64,000 bases of DNA from Deltaproteobacteria bacterium (GTDB lineage: Bacteria > Bdellovibrionota > UBA2394). This document shows positions 43,502-53,607 of this stretch, in pieces; the stretch's first letter is position 1, and every line of letters starts with the position of its first letter. The position numbers and the translations under genes are program-made. The stretch lies in NCBI GenBank assembly GCA_017302715.1, contig JAFLCD010000003.1:19154-83153 (forward strand), given 5' to 3'. Under the pieces are notes generated by a model, which made no database searches, was not told the origin of the DNA, and worked only from the letters and a program-made list of their open reading frames with translations.

Positions 43502-45240
43502 AACCTTCTGCTTTTAAGCATTTATTTCAGCTGCTTTATCCTTATCGCTTTCACGTCTTTCTTTCGTTTTTTTTGACGTTATTTCCCGCGTATTTTGCGG
43601 TTTGGAACCCGTTTTTGATTGGAAAATTAATTGATGATGGCTTAGTCGCAAGGGATCAGAATCAACTTATCATTTATGCGAGTCTTGTCTTGGCTTGTCG
43701 TATCTTTTTATTTTTCTCAAATGCATTAGTGAATTATTGCTTAAGCGCGTTTGGATTACAGATTTTGGTGGATTACCGCGATCAACTTTTGAAGAAGATT
43801 TTATCTTATCCGATTTCATTTTTTGATCGAATGTCTTCTGGCCAGCTGACTACGCGCCTCACGAACGATATTAATTCGCTTCAAGAATTGTTTGCGACAG
43901 CACTTGTTCCGCTCATCGGAAATGCCTTTTTAATTTTAGGTGTGATCATTGGAATGTTTGTCATCAATTGGAAGCTGGCGATCATTAGTATTTTAGTAGT
44001 TCCACTTTTATTTTGGATAACTGCGGTTTTTAATCCACGCATTCGAAGAAGATTTGGAGTGATGCGCCAGGCACTTTCAAATTTAAATTCTTTTTCCGCT
44101 GAGAGTTTGTCGGGCAGTCGAGATATTCAAGTTTTTTCAGCGCAAGAAAGTAATCTAAAAGAATTCGAAACTCTTTCTAAAAAGTTGCAGGTTAAATTTG
44201 TTCATGCCGTTAGAGAGTATGCTTTTTACAATCCGATTGTTCCATTCATCAATTCGCTCATGGATGTTTTAATCATCGCCGTTGGTGGTTGGATGGTTTT
44301 TCATGGGCAAATGAGCGTCGGAGAAGTAGTCGCTTTTCTCACCTATGCTTCAAATTTCAATGGGCCTGTTCGAGAAATTTCAGAAAAATTCACAGTTTTT
44401 CAACAGGCGATGGCTTCGGTGGATAGACTCATGGAAATTTCAAACTTCGAGTCTGAACCCGACGCCGGAAACAAAGTAGCGCCAGATTTTTCTCGTATCG
44501 AATTTCAGAACATAGAATTTTCGTATGCGGGATCTAAAACTCCTGCCGTTACTCATCTGAATATTAAAATAAATAAAGGTGAAAAAATTGCTCTGCTTGG
44601 TGAAACGGGCTCAGGAAAAACGACTACTTGTTCACTTCTGATGCGATTCTATGAACCAAGTTCCGGAAAAATTCTTATCGATGATCTGAATCTCAGTGAA
44701 ATTTCTTTAGACTCTTGGCGCGCTCAAATAGGTTGGGTGTCTCAAGATGTTACTTTGTTTTCGACGACTCTCAGAGAGAACTTAAGTTTTTTTGATTCCT
44801 CTATTTCGGATGAGGAAATTTGGAATGCTTTAGAATTTGTTCAATTGAAAAAATGGGCCGAACGCTTACCTTTTCAGTTGGATGAAATGTTTTCGGAGCG
44901 AGGAAGTACTTTATCTTCCGGGCAACGCCAGTTGATTTCTTTAGCTCGCGCCATCATTCGCAAGCCAAAACTTATCATTTTTGATGAAGCGACAGCCTAC
45001 ATCGATAGTCACACCGAGTGGTTGCTTCAAGAGGCCATCGATCGTCTTTGGAGTCAGGAAGATTTTAAAGACACAACCAGTCTTTTTATTGCACATCGCT
45101 TAAGCACACTTCGAAAATGTGATCGAATGTTTGTTTTCAGAAATGGAAAAATCGTGGAGACGGGCAATTTAAATGAACTTATGAATTTAAAAGGCTACGC
45201 CGCTAAGCTTTATGAAGAGCAATTTCGGATTCAGGCTTAA
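43498..45240 (+). CDS. ABC exporter subunit B, catalytic nucleotide site
   Basis: A 580-residue partner of the preceding gene. The membrane domain is residues 15-310 and the ATPase is from about 345. Walker A is GETGSGKTT and Walker B ends in FDEATAYID, with catalytic glutamate intact; the switch histidine is present in IAHRLSTL. The signature is LSSGQRQ instead of LSGGQ, a weakened form. Because Walker A/B of each subunit pairs with the signature of the other, the weak signature here sits in the same composite site as the degenerate Walker B of the partner. The other composite site is complete, as in heterodimeric exporters. The start is GTG 43498, with a four-base overlap. Confidence 0.94.
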   Translation: MKPSAFKHLFQLLYPYRFHVFLSFFLTLFPAYFAVWNPFLIGKLIDDGLVARDQNQLIIYASLVLACRIFLFFSNALVNYCLSAFGLQILVDYRDQLLKKILSYPISFFDRMSSGQLTTRLTNDINSLQELFATALVPLIGNAFLILGVIIGMFVINWKLAIISILVVPLLFWITAVFNPRIRRRFGVMRQALSNLNSFSAESLSGSRDIQVFSAQESNLKEFETLSKKLQVKFVHAVREYAFYNPIVPFINSLMDVLIIAVGGWMVFHGQMSVGEVVAFLTYASNFNGPVREISEKFTVFQQAMASVDRLMEISNFESEPDAGNKVAPDFSRIEFQNIEFSYAGSKTPAVTHLNIKINKGEKIALLGETGSGKTTTCSLLMRFYEPSSGKILIDDLNLSEISLDSWRAQIGWVSQDVTLFSTTLRENLSFFDSSISDEEIWNALEFVQLKKWAERLPFQLDEMFSERGSTLSSGQRQLISLARAIIRKPKLIIFDEATAYIDSHTEWLLQEAIDRLWSQEDFKDTTSLFIAHRLSTLRKCDRMFVFRNGKIVETGNLNELMNLKGYAAKLYEEQFRIQA

Positions 45241-45281
45241 ATCATTCGACCCCTCTAACTGGCTCGGTTAAACTTTTAGAC

Positions 45282-46904
45282 GTGAAGATTTTGTTGGCCC
45301 AAATCAACTCTACCGTTGGGGACTTTAAGGGCAATTTTGAGAAAATTCGTCGTGTTCTTGCGGATTCTGGCGACGCAGATTTAGTCGTTTTTCCGGAGTG
45401 TTCGCTCAGTGGTTATCCTCCTCAAGATTTACTCGATTACAAAAGATTTGCTGAAACTTCAGAGTGGTATGCGAATCAACTCGTAGAAGCCGAACCCAAA
45501 AAATCTTTTATTTTTGGCAGTGTTGAAAAAAACGTAGAGATGGGTAGGCCCTATAGAAATGTCGCTATTTTTTCGAGCCATGGAAAAATTATTGGAAAAT
45601 ATTTTAAACGACTTTTGCCATCTTACGATGTTTTCGATGAGGATAGATTTTTCGAAGCGGGCCGAAGCGCTTTGATCGTTCCATTTCAAGGTGAAAAAAT
45701 CGCTATCACGATTTGCGAAGATATCTGGAGCGAAGCGGTTGGAACTTTTTTACATAACCGCTATCAACAAAATCCTCTCGAAGATTCTAAGAATGCTACT
45801 TTGCATATCAATCTTTCGGCTTCGCCATTTGAATATGCAAAGGTAAAAGCGAAGAGAGAAATGCTTGAACGAATTGTCTCTCGATATAAAATTCCATTTT
45901 TGTATGTGAATTCTGTAGGAGCAAATGACAGTCTTATTTTTGATGGGCGTACATATGCTTGGGACGCCGAAGGAAAACTTCTCGCCGAAGGAAAAGCATT
46001 TCAGGAAGATTTAATTAAGATTGATTTAAAAAGTGAATCTAAGTCTCTCAGCTACTCAGAAAATTCTGATATCAAAAATATTTACGATGCTTTGATTTTA
46101 GGAATTCAAGATTACTGCCGTAAACAAAATTTTTCTTCTGTTGTATTAGGTTTAAGCGGCGGCATTGATTCTTCTGTAGTCGCTTGTCTTGCTGGAGATG
46201 CTTTAGGGGCGGACAATGTTTTTGGAGTTTTACTTCCATCGCGATTCACTTCTTCACATTCAAATGAAGACGCCATCGCACTTGCAAAAGCCACTCAAAG
46301 CCCTGTTCATATTTTAGCCATCGAAGAAGTTTTTCAAGCGTGCTTAAGAACCTTGAGCAAAACTTTTGAGGGTTGCGAACCCAACGTCACTGAAGAAAAT
46401 TTGCAGTCTCGCACGCGGGGCATTCTACTGATGGCGATCTCCAATAAATTTGGAAATTTATTACTGACGACTGGAAATAAAAGTGAGCTGGCTGTTGGCT
46501 ACTGCACGCTTTACGGAGATATGTGTGGTGGCTTAGCTCCTATTTCTGATCTTTATAAGACGCAAGTTTATGAACTTGGACGTGAAGCGAATCGACGTGC
46601 AAAAAGAATTCCCGAAAGAGTTTTTGAAAAAGCTCCGACAGCAGAACTCAGAGAAAATCAATTCGATCAAGATACTTTGCCACCTTATGAACGCCTCGAT
46701 AAAATTTTAAAAGCTTTGCTTGAAGATTTTTCGTCGCCTGAAGATTTAGCAAATCAGGGTTTTGATTTAGCCGAAGTTCAAAAAATTTCTCAGTGGCTCA
46801 ATCAGACCGAATACAAAAGATTTCAAATGCCGCTAGGACTTAAAGTTTCATCCAAAGCTTTTGGAATTGGTCGGCGACTTCCGCTTGTAAGCCGATTCTC
46901 TTAA
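45282..46904 (+). CDS. nadE: Glutamine-dependent NAD+ synthetase
   Basis: Final enzyme of NAD biosynthesis, amidating nicotinate adenine dinucleotide with glutamine nitrogen. The N-terminal nitrilase-like glutaminase domain (1 to about 265) shows the Glu-Lys-Cys pattern: Glu39 in VVFPECSLSGYPPQDLL, and Cys in ITICEDIW. The C-terminal synthetase domain has the PP-loop GLSGGIDSSVVA and GNKSELAVGYCTLYGDMCGG. At 540 residues the size is normal for the bacterial two-domain form. The start is GTG 45282. Its stop shares TTAA with the convergent gene, so no terminator fits between. It is not in an operon with the exporter, which ends 41 bases earlier. Confidence 0.95.
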   Translation: MKILLAQINSTVGDFKGNFEKIRRVLADSGDADLVVFPECSLSGYPPQDLLDYKRFAETSEWYANQLVEAEPKKSFIFGSVEKNVEMGRPYRNVAIFSSHGKIIGKYFKRLLPSYDVFDEDRFFEAGRSALIVPFQGEKIAITICEDIWSEAVGTFLHNRYQQNPLEDSKNATLHINLSASPFEYAKVKAKREMLERIVSRYKIPFLYVNSVGANDSLIFDGRTYAWDAEGKLLAEGKAFQEDLIKIDLKSESKSLSYSENSDIKNIYDALILGIQDYCRKQNFSSVVLGLSGGIDSSVVACLAGDALGADNVFGVLLPSRFTSSHSNEDAIALAKATQSPVHILAIEEVFQACLRTLSKTFEGCEPNVTEENLQSRTRGILLMAISNKFGNLLLTTGNKSELAVGYCTLYGDMCGGLAPISDLYKTQVYELGREANRRAKRIPERVFEKAPTAELRENQFDQDTLPPYERLDKILKALLEDFSSPEDLANQGFDLAEVQKISQWLNQTEYKRFQMPLGLKVSSKAFGIGRRLPLVSRFS

Positions 46905-48031
46905 AAATTATTTCTGCCGTACATGATCTGAGTCGATTTGCCATCCGTAGAATTTAGAATAAAAAACGGTTGAGGCGTAACGTTTCCCTTTTGATCGATG
47001 GCCGGATAAAAATCTATTCCACGAAGATTTACATTTTCAACTGGCACTCTCCAAGTTTTTAAAGGTGTGTATTGTCCAGATTCTGGATCTTGCACAAGCA
47101 CTCGGTAACTATCTTTAAAAGTGACATAAATTACTCGAACCGTGGGATGTGGCTTCATAGCGAGCGGCTGGATTTCTTTTTGAAAAAAAGTAGCTAACTC
47201 CCAGTGAATGGTAAGTTCTCCGGTTTGTTGATTGGCGATTGTGACCGGAGCAATGCCAGTGGCGCCATCTGGAGATTTGATTCTCAAGTATCCGCTGGCT
47301 CCATCATTAAAAAATGCAAACTCTTCAAAAATGAACTTCTGCTCAGGGTTTTTAAAAGAGTATTTCAGATTCATATTTATTTTAATTTCTTCACCCGAAG
47401 CTTCGATCACCGTGTATTCAGATTTTCCATTTACTAAATAAAGATGCGGACTATTGGGCCGCGATAAAAGTTTGAGCGCGTCCGAATATTTTTTCTTCTG
47501 AATTTTTACAGCAGGGGCATCATTCATTTTAATCTCGCCCGTGTTTTGATCAATCATTCGAAAACTTGAAAGTTCGACACCTGTTGGGGTTTCAATTAAA
47601 CCAATTAAATTTTCTCCGTAACCTTGAAACTGAAGTGCTCGCAAAATTTTTCCTTCCTCAGCTGGAAGATTAAAAACTTGAGTACGAGGTTGTTTAAATC
47701 CAAAAAATTTTTCATTGGGTTTAAAAACGCCGTAAGAAAATCCAGATGTGCCTGTCACATAAACGAAAGGTGAGGCTTCATACTGAGCGGTTTGAATTTG
47801 AGGAAGCTCCATTCTCGGACCGAAATCGGCTTTGCGAATAAACGCTCCTTGATAAAGGTGAGCATAGACAGCATTTGGGTCGGGGACCTCCGGCGCAAGT
47901 CTTGCTGCGGTTAAGCCGCACGAGCGTAAAAAATCATCTCGGCTTATTTTTCCCTCTAAGGCGAATGCTTTCGCAGCAACTGAAGATAAAATAATTAAGC
48001 TAACAATAGAAAAACGATTAACCAATCCCAT
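46901..48031 (-). CDS. Exported protein, unknown
   Basis: A 376-residue secreted protein with a signal peptide (NRFSIVSLIILSSVAAKAFA). I start at ATG 48031, which is preceded by the excellent ribosome site GGAGGGGGAATTC; a longer open frame to 48229 would overlap the asparaginase gene in another frame and is not supported. The mature part seems to be a beta-propeller-like or beta-rich fold with alternating hydrophobic strands (FQGYGENLIGLIETPTG, TVRVIYVTFKDSYRVLVQD). No family recognised. It starts 80 bases after the asparaginase gene stop on the same strand, so they may be co-transcribed. Confidence 0.72.
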   Translation of the reverse strand: MGLVNRFSIVSLIILSSVAAKAFALEGKISRDDFLRSCGLTAARLAPEVPDPNAVYAHLYQGAFIRKADFGPRMELPQIQTAQYEASPFVYVTGTSGFSYGVFKPNEKFFGFKQPRTQVFNLPAEEGKILRALQFQGYGENLIGLIETPTGVELSSFRMIDQNTGEIKMNDAPAVKIQKKKYSDALKLLSRPNSPHLYLVNGKSEYTVIEASGEEIKINMNLKYSFKNPEQKFIFEEFAFFNDGASGYLRIKSPDGATGIAPVTIANQQTGELTIHWELATFFQKEIQPLAMKPHPTVRVIYVTFKDSYRVLVQDPESGQYTPLKTWRVPVENVNLRGIDFYPAIDQKGNVTPQPFFILNSTDGKSTQIMYGRNNF

Positions 48032-48111
48032 GAATTCCCCCTCCAACAAATTGGATTTTTTAATTGAATCGTTTCGCTTGAAAGAGGGCAAGAAAATTAT
48101 GATGCGTGGCG

Positions 48112-49056
48112 TTAATTTTTTATTTGAAGCCAATCTTCTTGGCTTAAACCTGCATAAACACGGTCTTTGGTAATGAGTGAAAAGGCGATGGTGCCAGCAG
48201 TGGCGTGCACGAGCGCGTTTCCAAAACAATCGAGAGAGATAAAACCAAAGCGCTTTTGGTGATGCCGCGAAAGTAATTTCATCGTCGCATCTTCTAAATC
48301 CATTCCATCCTCAAGACGTGTGATGATTGATGAAGCGACAGCGGCTTCTAAAATTTCTTCGCCAACTCCTGTGCAAGACACGGCACCAAATTCATTCGAA
48401 AAATTTCCTGCGGGACTACAACTATCGGACACTCGACCCGGAGTTTCAAATCCTCTTCCACCCGTCGAAGTGCATGCCGCTGTATTTTGATTCGAATCAA
48501 AAGCGATGCAGCCAATCGTTCCAAAAAAATTCTCCGACTGCGTTTGCCACTCTTCAAATCGCTTCTCAGTTTCTAGATGATAAGGTTTTGCTCCTAAAGA
48601 ATAGGCGTATCGAGTGGCTTCCGTTCCGCATAAATTTCTATCCGATTGATCCAGTAAGTGCGCTGCAATTTTGGAAGGATGAACGATGCTAACAATATTT
48701 GAAACGGCAGCCATTCGCTGAGTTTTTCCGTCCATCACTGAAGCTGATAATCTAGGAATTCCATCTCTCTGAAGTTTTGCTCCAAACCCTGCATTAAAAA
48801 TCGGATATTTTTCGAGCTCTTCGGCGCCAGCTAAAACAATTTCGAGCGCCGAATTTTTCAAAAATTTTTGAGTTACTAGGCCTAAATCATTAAGAGCTTC
48901 GAGTACGATTTTTCGACTTTCAAGCTGATCGCTGAGGCCTCCGTGCAAAATCGCGAAAGGGCCCTCGATTTTGAGCATTTTGGGGTTACGCGTCCAAGGA
49001 CTGCGATCTTTGCTTAAAATGCCTTCTTTTTGAGTTTTAAGCCGTTTATTTGGCAT
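48112..49056 (-). CDS. Isoaspartyl peptidase/L-asparaginase (Ntn-hydrolase)
   Basis: N-terminal nucleophile hydrolase of the plant-type asparaginase family. The protein is made as a precursor that cleaves itself before the nucleophile Thr180 (FFGT then IGCIAFD). The conserved parts are FAILHGG at 34-40, NAGFGAKL, ASVMDG, and after the cut TSTGGRGF, then SCTGVGEEIL in the substrate pocket. Family enzymes hydrolyse beta-aspartyl peptides and asparagine. The stretch GRVSDSCSPAGNFSNEFGAVSCTG replaces the more usual GRIGDSPIIGAGTYA, so specificity may differ. At 314 residues it is normal. The first 27 residues are basic and may not be translated; an alternative start is Met28 before KIEGP. Confidence 0.88.
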   Translation of the reverse strand: MPNKRLKTQKEGILSKDRSPWTRNPKMLKIEGPFAILHGGLSDQLESRKIVLEALNDLGLVTQKFLKNSALEIVLAGAEELEKYPIFNAGFGAKLQRDGIPRLSASVMDGKTQRMAAVSNIVSIVHPSKIAAHLLDQSDRNLCGTEATRYAYSLGAKPYHLETEKRFEEWQTQSENFFGTIGCIAFDSNQNTAACTSTGGRGFETPGRVSDSCSPAGNFSNEFGAVSCTGVGEEILEAAVASSIITRLEDGMDLEDATMKLLSRHHQKRFGFISLDCFGNALVHATAGTIAFSLITKDRVYAGLSQEDWLQIKN

Positions 49057-49113
49057 AAGAGAGTATTGAAGCTTAGCCTATCTGGTGTTAGTTTAAACTT
49101 ATAAAACTTCACG

Positions 49114-49141
49114 TTGACGTTAACAATTAAGTCCTTAAATT
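49114..49141 (+). promoter_or_regulatory. Possible isc promoter with inverted repeat
   Basis: The sequence TTGACG at 49114-49119 is separated by 16 bases from TAAATT at 49136-49141, a fair sigma-70-like promoter. The near-palindrome AATTAAG (49125-49131) and CTTAAATT (49134-49141) covers the spacer and -10 region, where a repressor would sit. It is upstream of iscS, in an operon without its usual repressor gene iscR. The assignment is by eye and weak, since AT-rich DNA gives such matches by chance. Confidence 0.3.
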
Positions 49142-49182
49142 GATGTGGGTTTCCACTCGTTTAAGAACGCATATTAAGGACG

Positions 49183-50463
49183 ATGAACAGCATTATGATT
49201 AATACGAAGTCTTCAAATTTGAACAGCGGAAAAGCTCAGGAACTTAAGCCATCGAAGACTATTTATTTAGACAATCATGCGACCACTCCTGTGGATCCTG
49301 CTGTGCTCGACGAAATGATTCCGTATTTCACTCAAACTTTTGGAAATGCTGCGAGTCGAAATCACCGTTTTGGTTGGACCGCAGAAGAAGCGGTTGAAAA
49401 AGCGCGACTGCAAATCGCGCAAATGATTGGAGCCAATCCTAAAGAAATTATTTTCACATCCGGCGCGACTGAATCTAACAATTTAGCGATTCGCGGAGTC
49501 GCCGAGATGTATCGATCCAAAGGTAATCACATCATCACGACGGTGATCGAACATAAGGCAGTGATCGACACTGCAAAATATTTAGAGACTCAAGGCTTTG
49601 AAATTACTTTTTTACCTGTCGATAAGTTTGGAATGGTTCGTCCTGAAGATGTAAAAAACGCAATTACAGACAAAACGATTTTGATTTCGGTGATGACGGC
49701 TAACAATGAAATCGGAACCATTAATCCAATCGCTGAAATCGGCGCACTCGCTAAAGAGCGCGGAATTATTTTTCACACGGATGCTGTGCAAGCGATTGGA
49801 AGAATTCCAGTAAATGTCGACGATCTCAAAGTGGATTTACTTTCGATCTCGGCTCACAAAATTTATGGACCTAAAGGAGTGGGAGCTCTTTATATTCGCA
49901 GAAAAAATCCCCGCGTTCGATTGAGCCCTATTATTTTTGGTGGTGGTCATGAGCGTGGGATGCGAAGTGGAACTCTCAATGTTCCTGGTATCGTAGGATT
50001 TGGAAAAGCTATTGAGCTTGCGGCGAAGTTGATGCCTGAAGAATCGAAGCGCTTACAAAAAATGCGAGATCGTTTGCATGAAGCTTTAATGGCGCAGCTC
50101 GATGAAGTGACTTTGAATGGTCATCCTGAAAAACGCTTGAGCAATAATTTAAATCTCAGCTTCGCGTATGTTGAAGGCGAAGCTTTGATGATGGCGATTC
50201 CTGAAATTGCCGTTTCATCTGGTTCAGCTTGCACGAGTGCAAGTCTAGAGCCATCCTATGTTTTAAAGGCGATGGGTATTGGAGAAGATCTTGCTCATTC
50301 TAGTTTAAGATTTGGTTTGGGCCGATTCACCACTGAAGAAGAAATTAATTTTGCGATTGAAAAAACAGTGGCGGCTGTCAAAAAATTAAGAGAGATGTCG
50401 CCGCTTTATGAAATGGCGAAAGAGGGAATTGATTTGAAGTCGGTTCAATGGACCGCGCATTAA
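49183..50463 (+). CDS. iscS: Cysteine desulfurase
   Basis: PLP enzyme that takes sulfur from cysteine and passes it as persulfide to IscU for Fe-S cluster assembly. PLP lysine is Lys226 in [14 protein letters not shown], and the active-site cysteine is Cys350 in [14 protein letters not shown], in the long loop typical of IscS (group I). The N-terminal 24 residues, [20 protein letters not shown], have no counterpart in E. coli IscS, which starts near IYLDN; an ATG at 49195 is another possible start. It is the first gene of the isc operon, 37 bases before iscU. Confidence 0.96.
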   Translation: MNSIMINTKSSNLNSGKAQELKPSKTIYLDNHATTPVDPAVLDEMIPYFTQTFGNAASRNHRFGWTAEEAVEKARLQIAQMIGANPKEIIFTSGATESNNLAIRGVAEMYRSKGNHIITTVIEHKAVIDTAKYLETQGFEITFLPVDKFGMVRPEDVKNAITDKTILISVMTANNEIGTINPIAEIGALAKERGIIFHTDAVQAIGRIPVNVDDLKVDLLSISAHKIYGPKGVGALYIRRKNPRVRLSPIIFGGGHERGMRSGTLNVPGIVGFGKAIELAAKLMPEESKRLQKMRDRLHEALMAQLDEVTLNGHPEKRLSNNLNLSFAYVEGEALMMAIPEIAVSSGSACTSASLEPSYVLKAMGIGEDLAHSSLRFGLGRFTTEEEINFAIEKTVAAVKKLREMSPLYEMAKEGIDLKSVQWTAH

Positions 50464-50499
50464 TTAAGAGGTTGTAAATAAATCTCGAAAGGAAAGTTT

Positions 50500-50925
50500 A
50501 TGGCATACGGAAGCAAAGTTATTGATCACTTCGAAAAACCAAGAAATGTTGGATCGCTCGATATCAAAGATTCCTCTGTTGGAACTGGAATTGTCGGCGC
50601 TCCTGAATGTGGCGATGTGATGAAATTACAAATTAAAGTGAATCCCGACACCAATGTCATTGAAGATGCAAAATTTAAAACATTCGGCTGTGGATCTGCA
50701 ATTGCTTCCTCATCTTTGGCAACCGAATGGGTGAAGGGAAAAAACATCGATGAAGCTTTGGCGATTACCAATACGCAAATCGTTGAAGAGCTAAGTTTGC
50801 CACCCGTAAAAATTCACTGCTCTGTTTTGGCCGAAGACGCCATCAAGGCAGCCATCGGAGATTATAAAAGGAAGATGAATCATGTCGACAGCACCTCAAT
50901 CGCAAGTCATTCAGCTAACGGATAG
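50500..50925 (+). CDS. iscU: Iron-sulfur cluster scaffold protein
   Basis: Scaffold on which Fe-S clusters are first built. The three cluster cysteines are Cys37 (APECGD), Cys64 (FGCGSAI) and Cys107 (KIHCSVL), and Asp39 is the usual companion residue. The LPPVK motif that the HscA chaperone binds is present at 100-104. A strong ribosome site (GAAAGGAAAG) precedes ATG 50500. The last 15 residues, NHVDSTSIASHSANG, lie in the overlap with iscA (44 bases) and extend the normal IscU C-terminus, probably not essential. Confidence 0.97.
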   Translation: MAYGSKVIDHFEKPRNVGSLDIKDSSVGTGIVGAPECGDVMKLQIKVNPDTNVIEDAKFKTFGCGSAIASSSLATEWVKGKNIDEALAITNTQIVEELSLPPVKIHCSVLAEDAIKAAIGDYKRKMNHVDSTSIASHSANG

Positions 50926-51229
50926 CGCGAGAGATCACGTTTACCGCTTGATGCAGCGGGAAAAAAAAGAAGGATCTTCTTTACGCGTTTCTGTCGTGGG
51001 GGGTGGATGCTCAGGTCTTTCTTATAAAATGGCCTTCGAAGAGAAGCCTGCTGAGGCCGATAAAGTTTTGAATTTTAATGGTCTTCAGGTTTTTGTAGAT
51101 CCTCGATCGGCATTATTTTTATCAGGTATTACGATTGATTATGTCGATGGACTAAATGGCTCTGGATTCACTTATGAAAATCCAAACGCTAAACGCTCTT
51201 GCGGATGTGGAACTTCTTTCTCCGCTTAA
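50882..51229 (+). CDS. iscA: A-type iron-sulfur carrier protein
   Basis: A-type carrier that moves clusters or iron to target proteins. The three conserved cysteines are Cys43 (GGGCSGLSY), Cys107 and Cys109 (KRSCGCGTSF). At 115 residues its length is normal. It overlaps iscU by 44 bases, longer than the usual overlap in isc operons, and a ribosome site AAAGGAAGATG lies just before the ATG inside iscU. ErpA or SufA cannot be excluded by sequence alone, but the position in isc supports IscA. Confidence 0.95.
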   Translation: MSTAPQSQVIQLTDSARDHVYRLMQREKKEGSSLRVSVVGGGCSGLSYKMAFEEKPAEADKVLNFNGLQVFVDPRSALFLSGITIDYVDGLNGSGFTYENPNAKRSCGCGTSFSA

Positions 51230-51245
51230 AAATTTTTCTGAGTGT

Positions 51246-51758
51246 ATGGAATATTTTAAGATTTTTGGATTTGATTCGCCGCGACTGGATTTGGATTTGC
51301 GCGAACTCGAAAAAATATTTTATAAACTTTCGATGCAGACGCATCCGGATCTAAATAATCCCCATCTGAACAATTCAAACACGAACGAAAAATCTGCTGA
51401 ACTTAATTTAGCTTATAAGACTCTGCGGGATCCTTGGGTGCGAGCCCTTTATTATTTAGGCCCTGAAACTCTTTCAGAATCAAAAAAAGTTCCTGCGAAT
51501 TTGGCCAATATGTATTTTGAAATGCAAGATGCCGAAGACACGATAACTTTACATTGTTTTCACAATCAATTGATCGCCGCCAAAGAAGCCAGGTTGCAAA
51601 AACTAAACGAACTCTTTCGAAAGATAGATGCAGAGAAGACCCCAGAGGTAGAAATAGAGTTAAAAGAACTCGTTTTAGAAAATACATATGCAAATTCAAT
51701 GTTAAGAGATTTAGATTCTCGAATTGAAAAAGTCTCTTCTCCAGAGAAAGCATCATGA
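51246..51758 (+). CDS. hscB: Co-chaperone HscB (J-domain protein)
   Basis: J-domain co-chaperone that brings IscU to HscA and stimulates its ATPase. The HPD motif is present in QTHPDLNN within the J-domain, which starts EYFKIFGFD; the C-terminal helical bundle (about 90-170) follows with [14 protein letters not shown] start at ATG 51246, since HscB begins at the J-domain; an upstream in-frame start (51156 or 51174) would lie in iscA. It overlaps hscA by four bases (51755-51758). At 170 residues it has the expected length. Confidence 0.88.
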   Translation: MEYFKIFGFDSPRLDLDLRELEKIFYKLSMQTHPDLNNPHLNNSNTNEKSAELNLAYKTLRDPWVRALYYLGPETLSESKKVPANLANMYFEMQDAEDTITLHCFHNQLIAAKEARLQKLNELFRKIDAEKTPEVEIELKELVLENTYANSMLRDLDSRIEKVSSPEKAS

Positions 51759-53593
51759 CCGCTAAAGACGATCCTATTATTGGAATTGATTTAGGGACGA
51801 CAAATTCTTTGGTCGCTATTTGCGATGAAAAGGGCTCTCGAATTCTTAAAGACGGCGAGTCGAACCTCATTCCTTCTGTTTTGGTTTTTAATGAACTAGG
51901 AAAAGTTTTGGCAGTAGGTCATCGAGCGAAAACTTTAAAGTCTTTGGATCCAAAACGAGTTCTTTATTCTGTGAAGCGATTGCTAGGAAAAGGAAAAAAA
52001 GATTTAGCAGCTCTTCCATTTAAGTTGCCTTTTGATTTTTCACCTTCGACGGACGAAGTGATTCGCATTCAAGTGGGTGCAGAAAAATATTCTCCAATCG
52101 AACTGAGTGCAGAAATTTTAAAACGTTGCAAATTCATTGCCGAAAATGCTTTAGGTCGACCCTTAAAAAAAGCAGTCGTGACCGTGCCTGCGTATTTTAA
52201 CGATTCTCAAAGATCGGCGACCGCGATGGCAGGAAAACTTGCGGGCCTACAGGTTGTACGAATTTTAAATGAGCCAACAGCTGCAGCTTTAGCTTATGGA
52301 TTCGGTCAATCGAGCCAAGAAGATTCAAAAATAATCGCCGTGTATGATTTTGGTGGAGGCACTTTTGATATTTCTATTCTCAAGGTCACGGGTAAAATTT
52401 TTGAAGTTCTTTCGACGGATGGAGACACTTTATTAGGCGGCGACGATCTCGATCATGCAATAGCTGAATATTTAGAGAAAAAATCCAACGCGAGTCCGTG
52501 CACTGAAGAAGATCGTGTTTTGCTTTTGTCGCAGGCTGAAAATATTAAAAAAGCTTTAAGTGTTGAGACAAAAGTGGCCGTGCAACTTCAGTGGGCACAA
52601 AAGCTTCAATGGAGTGGGCAAATCACTCGCGATGAAATTAACGCCGTCATGAAATCCGTAATCGAGCGCACTTTAAGTTCCTGCAAAAATGCATTGAAGG
52701 CCGCAAACCTAACAATCGCTGACGTGAATGAAATTGTCATGGTGGGTGGATCGACTCGAGTTCCGCTTGTTCGTTCTCTTGTAAAAGAATTTTTTAAAAA
52801 AACACCCAATACTTCTCTCAACCCAGATGAAGTGGTGGCACTTGGAGCTGCGATTCAGGCATCCATTTTATCTGGCGAAACAACTGATGCTCTATTATTA
52901 GACGTCGTTCCTCTTTCACTTGGTCTTGAAACAATGGGCGGAGTGGTGAGCAAAATTATTCCAAGAAATTCTACAATTCCCTGCGCAGCTTCGGAAATGT
53001 TTACCACGTATGCAGATAACCAAACCGCCGTTGATCTTCATATTCTGCAAGGTGAGCGAGAGCTTGTGAAAGATTGCAGGTCGCTTGGAAAATTTAAATT
53101 GCGAATTCCGCCCGGTCCTGCAGGGTTACCAAAAATCGAGGTAAAATTTTTGATGGATGCGAATGGAATTTTACAAGTAAAAGCCATCGATAAAAAAACG
53201 GGCGAGTCAGCTGTTCTTGAAGTGAGCCCAAGTTTTGGTTTAAGCGACGCGGAAGTAGAAAGCATGCTTCAAGCAGCTTTTGAAAATGCGCAAAGAGATT
53301 TTGCAGAAAGACAATTGATCGAAGCTAAAAATCAAGCGCGTGCACTTATTCAAGCCACTGAAAAATCACTGATCAACCCACTTTTGGACGCCCCATTTCG
53401 AGCAGTGCAGGAACAAAAAATTCGACCCGTCGTCAAGGCCCTTAAGATAGATTTAGAATCGGCAGCTTTAGAAATTATTTTGACGCGGGTGAAAGAACTC
53501 GACTTTATCACTCAAGAATTGGCGCAAGCTATTTTGAATCGATCGGTAAGCTCTCATTTAACTCAGCAGAGTATTGAAAGTATTAGTGGGTAG
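51755..53593 (+). CDS. hscA: Fe-S cluster assembly chaperone HscA (Hsp70 family)
   Basis: Specialised Hsp70 that works on IscU. The ATPase domain begins with [14 protein letters not shown] and contains [31 protein letters not shown] and [10 protein letters not shown]; the substrate domain has [12 protein letters not shown], then a helical lid. At 612 residues it fits HscA. The ATG 51755 overlaps the hscB stop by four bases. The adjacent hscB, fdx and iscX genes remove doubt between HscA and DnaK. Confidence 0.96.
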   Translation: MTAKDDPIIGIDLGTTNSLVAICDEKGSRILKDGESNLIPSVLVFNELGKVLAVGHRAKTLKSLDPKRVLYSVKRLLGKGKKDLAALPFKLPFDFSPSTDEVIRIQVGAEKYSPIELSAEILKRCKFIAENALGRPLKKAVVTVPAYFNDSQRSATAMAGKLAGLQVVRILNEPTAAALAYGFGQSSQEDSKIIAVYDFGGGTFDISILKVTGKIFEVLSTDGDTLLGGDDLDHAIAEYLEKKSNASPCTEEDRVLLLSQAENIKKALSVETKVAVQLQWAQKLQWSGQITRDEINAVMKSVIERTLSSCKNALKAANLTIADVNEIVMVGGSTRVPLVRSLVKEFFKKTPNTSLNPDEVVALGAAIQASILSGETTDALLLDVVPLSLGLETMGGVVSKIIPRNSTIPCAASEMFTTYADNQTAVDLHILQGERELVKDCRSLGKFKLRIPPGPAGLPKIEVKFLMDANGILQVKAIDKKTGESAVLEVSPSFGLSDAEVESMLQAAFENAQRDFAERQLIEAKNQARALIQATEKSLINPLLDAPFRAVQEQKIRPVVKALKIDLESAALEIILTRVKELDFITQELAQAILNRSVSSHLTQQSIESISG

Positions 53594-53607
53594 AGATAAT
53601 CTTAATT

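Noticed and set aside
48031..48229. Extended N-terminus of the exported protein at 46901-48031
   Set aside because: It overlaps the asparaginase gene in another frame, and the ATG at 48031 has an ideal ribosome site and a signal peptide right after.
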